Part shown: piece by piece, positions 5,701 through 10,227 of the stretch
Numbering within the stretch: position 1 is the first letter of the stretch
How the letters are laid out: the number at the start of each line of letters is the position of its first letter
Assembly (NCBI GenBank): GCA_003152975.1
Contig: PMBP01000420.1
Location: 761-10,987, forward strand
Source of the DNA: Phycisphaerales bacterium
Lineage (GTDB): Bacteria > Planctomycetota > Phycisphaerae > Sedimentisphaerales > Anaerohalosphaeraceae
Reading direction: 5' to 3'
DNA: 10,227 nucleotides
Notes under the pieces: model-generated
Seen by the model: the letters and a program-made list of their open reading frames with translations, nothing else
Told to the model about the DNA's origin: nothing
Database searches by the model: none
Made by a program: the position numbers and the translations under genes

Positions 5701-5719
5701 GGAATAGGATATTGAAAAT
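5678..5719 (-). repeat. Inverted, degenerate ATTTTCR heptamer array
   Basis: Six 7-bp steps on the + strand: GAAGAAT, TTGAAAT, CGAAAAT, TGGGAAT, AGGATAT, TGAAAAT. On the minus strand these are ATTTTCR-like units. The stretch is open in the bamA frame and reads LKSKIGNRILKI, which is repeat translation and not BamA protein. Confidence 0.65.
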
Positions 5720-5756
5720 AGAAGAAGCGGTCCCAACGAGTCAAACGGATTTAAAT

Positions 5757-5761
5757 GGGAG
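5757..5761 (+). promoter_or_regulatory. Ribosome binding site of bamA, deciding the start
   Basis: GGGAG lies 7 nt before ATG 5769. This start puts the signal peptide at the N-terminus. The in-frame ATG 5664 would add 35 residues made of repeat translation in front of it. Confidence 0.7.
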
Positions 5762-5768
5762 CGGGACG

Positions 5769-8222
5769 ATGCGGCGAGACAAGACAATCACAGGGATGAT
5801 CGGTTGGATGGCGGTCGCAGCGCTGGGGTGGGCGGGTCTGTCAGCGGGGCAGCCGGCGGCGCCGGAAAAGCCCCAGGAGACGACCGCGGCCGCACCGGCG
5901 GCGCCGAAGGACACGGCGCCGATGACGACGGCCCCGAAGCCCCCGGCGGGGGCGAAGGTTAAGCCCGATGGGCTGCGGATCGCGCGGATCGAGCCGGCGG
6001 GGAATGTGACCCTGGGGCCCGAGCAGGTGCTGTCGGCGGTGCGAAGCCGGGAAGGCGAAACCTTCGACAGCAAGGCGGCCGAGGAGGATATCCAGCGGTT
6101 GGCCAAACTCGACGGCGTGGAGTACGCCTACTACAACACCGAGGTGGCCAACAACGAAGTTCGGCTGATCTATGTGGTGGTGGAAAAGAACCTGGTGCGG
6201 TCGATCGCGATCCACGGCAACAAGCAATTCAGCGACAACCGGCTGATCCAGGAGCTGAGTTTCCGCAAGGGCGATTACTTAGACCCGCTGGCGGCGGCCA
6301 AGGGGACCGAATCGTTCCGGCAACTGTACCTGAAGAAGGGGTACCCGTTGGTGACGGTGACGCTGGATGCGACCAAGCTGGTGGTGGGTCAGGTGGACTA
6401 CGCGATCGCGGAGGGCACGCGGGTGCGGGTGCGGCAGGTGAAATTCGAGGGCAACAAGTTCCTGCCGTCCAGAGAGCTCAAGAAGGTGATCAAGACCTGG
6501 CCGCGGGCGCTGCTGATCTTCCCGAACTATTACGATAAGGACATTCTGGATGCGGATATTGAGAAGCTCAAAGAGGCCTATCAGCGCAAGGCCTTTTTGA
6601 ACGCGGACATCACGGCGTCGGCGCAGTACACGGTGGACCAGAAGGGGGCGATCGTGACCTTCACGATCGTGGAAGGGAAGGAATACACGGTCGAGTCGCT
6701 GACGCTGAAGGGCAACAAGGTTTTCGACGAGGCGACGCTGCTGGCGGACACCAAGCTCAAACAGGGCTGGGCCTATACACCGCAGCGGGGCGACAGCGAC
6801 GCCAAGAAGATCCAGGCCCAGTACCGGGCGGCGGGGTATGTGGACGCCAAGGTCGAGCACAACCGCTCGTTCGTGAGCGAGGGTAACGTGACTGTGGAGT
6901 TCGTGGTGACTGAAGGCGAACGATACCGGATCGGTCAGATTGAGATTTCCGGCAACCAGGAGATCCAAGACCGGTCGGTGCGGCGGATTCTGGACGAGGA
7001 GGGATTTCGGCCGGGGCAGTGGTACAACGCGGACGCGGCGCGGGGCGACGGCAAGGGGGAGCTGGAGGTCCTGATGAAGCGATATGTGCTGGCCAACGAC
7101 CTGGTGATCGAGTCGCTGGAACCGAAGGGGCAGACGCGCGACGCTCGGGTGAATATCAACGAGGGACAGACCGGCTCGCTAATGTTCGGGGCCGGGGTAT
7201 CGACCGACAGCGGCGTGATCGGCCAGGTGATCTATGACCAGCGGAACTTTGACATCGCCGACTGGCCGGAGAGCTGGGAGGAGCTGTTTACGGGCAAGAG
7301 CTTCAAGGGGGCCGGGCAGCGGCTGCGGGCGTCGATCAATCCGGGCACGGTGCAGAGCAGTTTTGCGATCAGCTTTACGGAGCCGTACCTCTTTGATAAG
7401 CCGATGGCGCTGGATACGGTGTTGTCGGGATACCAGCGCGGGCGGGAGTCGTACGATGAGCAGCGGCTCAAGGGGTATGTGGGACTGGAGAATCGCTACG
7501 AGAACAAATGGTCGCGGGGGATCGGGGTGCGGGCCGAGGAGGTAAGGGTGAGCAATCTGGACTGGGATGCGCCGCGGGAGGTCCGGGATGTCGAGGGCAA
7601 CAATATGCTGTACGGGATCCGGCCGTACATTGACAAGAACACGACGGACAACCGCTTCCTGCCGACCAAGGGGTATCACTTCGACAGCGGCTATGAGCAG
7701 GTGGCGGGGGATTACACCTTCGGGGTCCTGGACGCGACGCAGCGGTGGTATTCGACGCTGTACGAGGACCTGGCCGAGCGCAAGACGGTGCTGGAGACGA
7801 AGGTCCACGGGGCGACGGTGGTGGGCGACGCGCCGGTGTTCGAGAAGTTTTACGCCGGCGGAAGCACTTCGCTGCGGGGCTTTCGGTACCGCGGGGTGAG
7901 TCCGCGGGGCAAACAGTACAACCCGAACACGCCGATCCTCAATCCCGAAAAGAAGGACCCGATCGGCAGCGAATGGATCCTGACAGGCAGCGCGGAGGTG
8001 TCGGTGCCGCTGGACAGCGAGTACCTGTCGTGGCTGTTCTTCCTGGACACGGGAATGATTGAGACGGGCGGGCCGCGGGCGTCGATCGGCACGGGCATTC
8101 AGATTTCGATTCCGCAGTGGTTCGGGCCGGTGCCGATGCGGCTGGAACTGGCGGCGCCGTTCCTGAAGGAAGGCGACGACCAGACGCGGATTTTCAGTAT
8201 TTCGATGGGGGCGTTGTTTTAG
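5769..8222 (+). CDS. bamA: Outer membrane protein assembly factor BamA (Omp85)
   Basis: Core of the machine that folds and inserts beta-barrel proteins into the outer membrane. It has 817 aa from ATG 5769. The signal peptide MRRDK plus a hydrophobic stretch at about 6-25 has likely cleavage near LSA/GQ. An Ala/Pro/Thr-rich linker runs to about 66. Five POTRA-like repeats start near L69, N141, T217, K304 and E384, each with the beta-alpha-alpha-beta-beta pattern and GN motifs such as IHGNKQFS, FEGNKFLP, LKGNKVF and ISGNQEI. The barrel covers about 470-817 and has the conserved LRGF (702-705) and a terminal Phe, as expected for an outer-membrane beta signal. skp and lpxD follow, the usual bamA neighbours. 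It is separated from dnaB by 155 bp of inverted repeats and is probably the first gene of the envelope operon. Confidence 0.95.
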   Translation: MRRDKTITGMIGWMAVAALGWAGLSAGQPAAPEKPQETTAAAPAAPKDTAPMTTAPKPPAGAKVKPDGLRIARIEPAGNVTLGPEQVLSAVRSREGETFDSKAAEEDIQRLAKLDGVEYAYYNTEVANNEVRLIYVVVEKNLVRSIAIHGNKQFSDNRLIQELSFRKGDYLDPLAAAKGTESFRQLYLKKGYPLVTVTLDATKLVVGQVDYAIAEGTRVRVRQVKFEGNKFLPSRELKKVIKTWPRALLIFPNYYDKDILDADIEKLKEAYQRKAFLNADITASAQYTVDQKGAIVTFTIVEGKEYTVESLTLKGNKVFDEATLLADTKLKQGWAYTPQRGDSDAKKIQAQYRAAGYVDAKVEHNRSFVSEGNVTVEFVVTEGERYRIGQIEISGNQEIQDRSVRRILDEEGFRPGQWYNADAARGDGKGELEVLMKRYVLANDLVIESLEPKGQTRDARVNINEGQTGSLMFGAGVSTDSGVIGQVIYDQRNFDIADWPESWEELFTGKSFKGAGQRLRASINPGTVQSSFAISFTEPYLFDKPMALDTVLSGYQRGRESYDEQRLKGYVGLENRYENKWSRGIGVRAEEVRVSNLDWDAPREVRDVEGNNMLYGIRPYIDKNTTDNRFLPTKGYHFDSGYEQVAGDYTFGVLDATQRWYSTLYEDLAERKTVLETKVHGATVVGDAPVFEKFYAGGSTSLRGFRYRGVSPRGKQYNPNTPILNPEKKDPIGSEWILTGSAEVSVPLDSEYLSWLFFLDTGMIETGGPRASIGTGIQISIPQWFGPVPMRLELAAPFLKEGDDQTRIFSISMGALF

Positions 8223-8246
8223 GATATAGGGGTTAGGATATAGATT
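8219..8246 (+). repeat. TTAGGAT/ATAGGGG heptamer array after bamA
   Basis: Units TTAGGAT (8219-8225), ATAGGGG (8226-8232), TTAGGAT (8233-8239), ATAGATT (8240-8246). This gives an 11-bp exact repeat at a 14-bp step. It overlaps the bamA stop codon (TAG 8220-8222). Confidence 0.75.
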
Positions 8247-8275
8247 GCGCGACGAAGGCCAAGGGGGAAGGTAGA

Positions 8276-8303
8276 ATTGACTATTGAATATTGTATATTG
8301 TCT
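8276..8303 (+). repeat. ATTGNNT heptamer array upstream of skp
   Basis: Units ATTGACT (8276-8282), ATTGAAT (8283-8289), ATTGTAT (8290-8296), ATTGTCT (8297-8303). The first 18 bases equal 3304-3321. The G-rich linker 8261-8279 precedes and overlaps it, as in the ssb-rpsR gap. Confidence 0.8.
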
Positions 8304-8304
8304 T

Positions 8305-8325
8305 ATCGCGGGAGTTTTCAGCGAT
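8305..8325 (+). other. Weak hairpin upstream of skp, relative of 3331-3353
   Basis: ATCGC (8305-8309) pairs with GCGAT (8321-8325). Inside are a G/A mismatch and a short GGA/TTC extension. The sequence ATCGCGGGA then GCGATG aligns with the perfect hairpin before rpsR. The pairing is weaker here, so it looks like a decayed copy. Confidence 0.45.
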
Positions 8326-8365
8326 GGGATGAGCAAGGATGAAGATGGTAGAAAATAGGATAAAC

Positions 8366-8372
8366 GAAAGGA
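8366..8372 (+). promoter_or_regulatory. Ribosome binding site of skp, deciding the start
   Basis: GAAAGGA lies 5 nt before ATG 8378. The alternative in-frame ATG 8339 has its AAGGA directly against the start codon and would bury the signal peptide behind 13 polar residues. Confidence 0.65.
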
Positions 8373-8377
8373 TTGAC

Positions 8378-8971
8378 ATGAAATCGAAAGCCATCATATT
8401 TGGCGGGCTGGTCATCGGGTTGTTGGGCGTAGTGGGATATCAGCAGGGACGGGTGGAGGCGGCCAAGGCGGGCATCGCGCCGGCGAAGGTGGGGGTGGTG
8501 AGCATCGACGCGATCCTCAAGGGCAGCAAGAAGCACGAGGCCTGGAAGAAGGTCATGGACGCCGAGGAGCAGAAGATCCGGGCCGAATTTGACAAGTTCA
8601 AGAGCGAGCTGGACCTGTTACAGGCGGACATGAAGACACGGACCAAGGGCGGCGACGATTACCAGCGGCTCAACCGCGAGTACGCCGAGAAGGAGGCGCT
8701 GCTGAAGGCCAAGGACAGTTACTACCAGCAGGAGATGACGCAGAAGGTGCAGGACTGGACGGAAAAACTGTACCAGGATATCCAGAAAAAGGTGGCGGAT
8801 ACGGCCAAGAAGAACGGTCTGGACATGGTGATCGGGCGGGAAGATTCGGACTTTCCGGCGGTGTCGATGCGGGATTTGTTGTTGACGATCCGGACTAATA
8901 AAGTTCTGTATTATACCGAGTCGCTGGACATCACCGCCGAGGTCCTTGCGGCGCTGGACGCGGGGAACTGA
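8378..8971 (+). CDS. skp: Periplasmic chaperone, OmpH/Skp family
   Basis: Holds unfolded outer-membrane proteins in the periplasm before delivery to BamA. It has 197 aa from ATG 8378. The N-terminus MKSK plus a hydrophobic segment (about 5-21) is a signal peptide, with possible cleavage near VEA/AK (28/29); an uncleaved anchor cannot be excluded. KVGVVSIDAIL begins the family core. Then comes a long charged helical region (about 50-140) rich in Lys, Glu, Asp and Gln that would form the coiled-coil tentacles. The C-terminal strand region contains GLDMVIGRED and ITAEVLAALD, typical of OmpH endings. It lies between bamA and lpxD, as in many Gram-negatives, with only 15 nt to lpxD. Skp sequences diverge strongly, so the call rests on pattern and context together. 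Confidence 0.9.
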   Translation: MKSKAIIFGGLVIGLLGVVGYQQGRVEAAKAGIAPAKVGVVSIDAILKGSKKHEAWKKVMDAEEQKIRAEFDKFKSELDLLQADMKTRTKGGDDYQRLNREYAEKEALLKAKDSYYQQEMTQKVQDWTEKLYQDIQKKVADTAKKNGLDMVIGREDSDFPAVSMRDLLLTIRTNKVLYYTESLDITAEVLAALDAGN

Positions 8972-8986
8972 CGGGCGGATTGCGGC

Positions 8987-10069
8987 ATGGACGAGACAAC
9001 GGCGAGGGTTCCAGCGACGGTGCGGTGGACGGTCGGGCAGATTGCCGAGCGGGCGGGGGGCCGCGTGGTCGGCGACGCGAATGCGCCGGTGGACCGGGTG
9101 TGCGGGCTGGAGAACTCCGGGCCGGGAGCGCTGACCTTTGTGACCTCGGAGCGGCACATCGGCCTGCTGGAACAGCAGCGGCCGACGGCGGTGATCTGCG
9201 GGCGGGAGATTCCCAAATCCCCGACGACGCAGGTGATTGTGGAGAATGTCCGGAAGGCCCTGATCGTCGCGATGGGGATGTTTGCGCCACGGCGGATCGT
9301 GCGGGCGGGGATTCATCCCTCGGCGACGGCGGATCCGACGGCGGTTCTGGGCAGCCGGGTCTCGGTGGGGGCCGGGGCGGTGATCGGGCCGGGCGCGGCG
9401 GTAGGCGACGACTGCGAGATTGCCGCCGGATGCGTGATCGGGCAGGATTCGACGATCGGCCAACAGTGCCGGCTGGATGCGAATGTGGTGATTTATCCGC
9501 TGTGCCGGATTGGGAATAATTGTATTATCCAGGCCAACACGACGATCGGTTCGACGGGATATGGATATTACTTTATCGACGGGGCCCATCGGCTGATCCC
9601 GCATATCGGCGGGGTGATCCTCGAGGACTTCGTCGAGATCGGGGCCAACTGCTGCGTGGATCGGGCCAAGTTCGGCGACACGGTGATCGGGGCGGGGACA
9701 AAGATTGATAATCTCGTGCAGATCGCGCATAATGTGGTGATCGGCAAGTGCTGCCTGATCGCGGCGCAATCGGCTTTGGCCGGAAGCGTCCGCATGGAAG
9801 ACGGCGCCATCCTGGCCGGACAGGTGGGCGTGGGCGACCATATTACCATCGGCCGTGGAGCGATCGTCGGGGCCGGAGCGGGAGTCTTCGGCGACCTGTT
9901 GGCGGGGCAAAAGCAGTACCTGGGGTATCCGGCCGTGGAGCAGGGAGAATTCTGGAGCCGATACAAAAACCTGATGCGCATGCCGCGGATGATGCGGAAG
10001 ATCGAGGAGCTGACGGAGCGGGTGGCCCGGCTGGAAGCCGAGGCGAAAAAGAAAACGGATCTTTCGTAG
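8987..10069 (+). CDS. lpxD: UDP-3-O-acylglucosamine N-acyltransferase
   Basis: Third enzyme of lipid A synthesis. It transfers a hydroxyacyl chain from acyl carrier protein to the 2-amino group of UDP-3-O-acyl-glucosamine, in the cytoplasm. It has 360 aa. The N-terminal nucleotide-binding domain covers about 10-105 ([18 protein letters not shown]). A left-handed beta helix of hexapeptide repeats runs from about 115 to 305 ([29 protein letters not shown]). STGYGYYF lies near 188-195. Catalytic His248 is in [11 protein letters not shown] (E. coli H239), and His285 in GVGDHITIG matches E. coli H276. The C-terminus ends in a helix rich in Arg, Glu and Leu, likely a short coiled coil. ATG 8987 has a weak GGCGGA upstream. 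skp ends 15 nt before and lpxC starts 26 nt after, so this is one operon. Confidence 0.96.
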   Translation: MDETTARVPATVRWTVGQIAERAGGRVVGDANAPVDRVCGLENSGPGALTFVTSERHIGLLEQQRPTAVICGREIPKSPTTQVIVENVRKALIVAMGMFAPRRIVRAGIHPSATADPTAVLGSRVSVGAGAVIGPGAAVGDDCEIAAGCVIGQDSTIGQQCRLDANVVIYPLCRIGNNCIIQANTTIGSTGYGYYFIDGAHRLIPHIGGVILEDFVEIGANCCVDRAKFGDTVIGAGTKIDNLVQIAHNVVIGKCCLIAAQSALAGSVRMEDGAILAGQVGVGDHITIGRGAIVGAGAGVFGDLLAGQKQYLGYPAVEQGEFWSRYKNLMRMPRMMRKIEELTERVARLEAEAKKKTDLS

Positions 10070-10083
10070 AGGATTGGTTCTGC

Positions 10084-10093
10084 GAAGGGAAGG
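10084..10093 (+). promoter_or_regulatory. Ribosome binding site of lpxC
   Basis: GAAGGGAAGG ends 2 nt before TTG 10096; its first part GAAGGG is spaced 6 nt. It supports TTG as the start of the partial lpxC frame. Confidence 0.6.
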
Positions 10094-10095
10094 CG

Positions 10096-10227
10096 TTGAA
10101 ATTACAAAAAACGATTAACGGCGAATGCAAGCTGTCGGGCAAGGGTCTGTTCAGCGGGGCGGAGGTCAAGGTGATCTTTCGTCCGGCCGAGCCGAACACG
10201 GGGATCGTGTTTGTGCGGACGGACCTG
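10096..10227 (+). CDS. lpxC: UDP-3-O-acyl-N-acetylglucosamine deacetylase, 3' end cut off
   Basis: Zinc deacetylase and first committed step of lipid A synthesis. Only 44 codons are in the window, starting at TTG 10096. The read MKLQKTINGECKLSGKGL followed by FSG, and later the block RPAEPNTGIVFVRTDL, matches the N-terminus of LpxC (E. coli MIKQRTLKRIVQATGVGLH and RPAPANTGVIYRRTDL). The position of the conserved His in GLH-T/S-G is Phe19 here. The zinc-binding and catalytic residues lie beyond the window. In several phyla LpxC is fused to FabZ, which cannot be judged here. The gene follows lpxD by 26 nt. Confidence 0.88.
   Translation, partial: MKLQKTINGECKLSGKGLFSGAEVKVIFRPAEPNTGIVFVRTDL

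Noticed and set aside
648..8303. CRISPR array
   Set aside because: Units are 7-8 bp, contiguous, without 25-40 bp unique spacers, and no cas genes are present.
8618..9910. A 430-codon minus-strand frame opposite skp and lpxD
   Set aside because: A shadow frame; the + strand carries intact Skp and LpxD motifs.

Overview
This is an ordinary chromosomal housekeeping stretch with all genes on the + strand. It is G+C-rich, with strong G/C preference at third codon positions, from a Gram-negative (diderm) bacterium. The order prs, rplY (ctc), pth, rpsF, ssb, rpsR, rplI, dnaB followed by bamA, skp, lpxD, lpxC points to outer-membrane biogenesis and lipid A synthesis. Together with the protein style and the AT-rich intergenic repeats, this suggests the Planctomycetota/PVC group, perhaps a Phycisphaerae-like lineage. 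That placement is an inference from memory, not from a database search.

Left block (1-5613): the C-terminal two thirds of PRPP synthetase (prs) is cut by the window edge. Next come ribosomal protein L25/Ctc, peptidyl-tRNA hydrolase, S6, single-strand binding protein, zinc-ribbon S18, L9 and replicative helicase DnaB. These join nucleotide supply, translation and the replication fork, a grouping common in bacteria. Right block (5769-10227): BamA with five POTRA domains and a beta-barrel, a periplasmic Skp/OmpH chaperone, LpxD, and the first 44 codons of LpxC. Together they fold outer-membrane proteins and start lipid A synthesis.

No cassette of unknown genes and no defence, toxin or CRISPR locus is visible. 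The unusual part is non-coding. The four long intergenic gaps (649-861, 3233-3416, 5614-5768, 8223-8377) are AT-rich and built from short tandem repeats with a strict 7-bp period, usually four units. The unit families are ATTTTCR, ATTGNNT and TTAGGAT/ATAGGGG. They start within about 5 nt of the upstream stop codon. They are joined by a recurring G-rich linker and, in two gaps, are followed by a related ATCGCGGG hairpin just before the next gene. One gap also holds a 20-bp palindrome of the ATTCCC-N8-GGGAAT type and a CGCAAAGR octamer array. The repeats read as open frames and distort the apparent starts of bamA and the apparent antisense ORFs.

Starts were moved inward from the longest open frame for rpsF (TTG 2254), rpsR (ATG 3417), bamA (ATG 5769) and skp (ATG 8378), using ribosome binding sites and family length. 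The dnaB start is left uncertain. No stretch longer than 300 bases lacks a gene.
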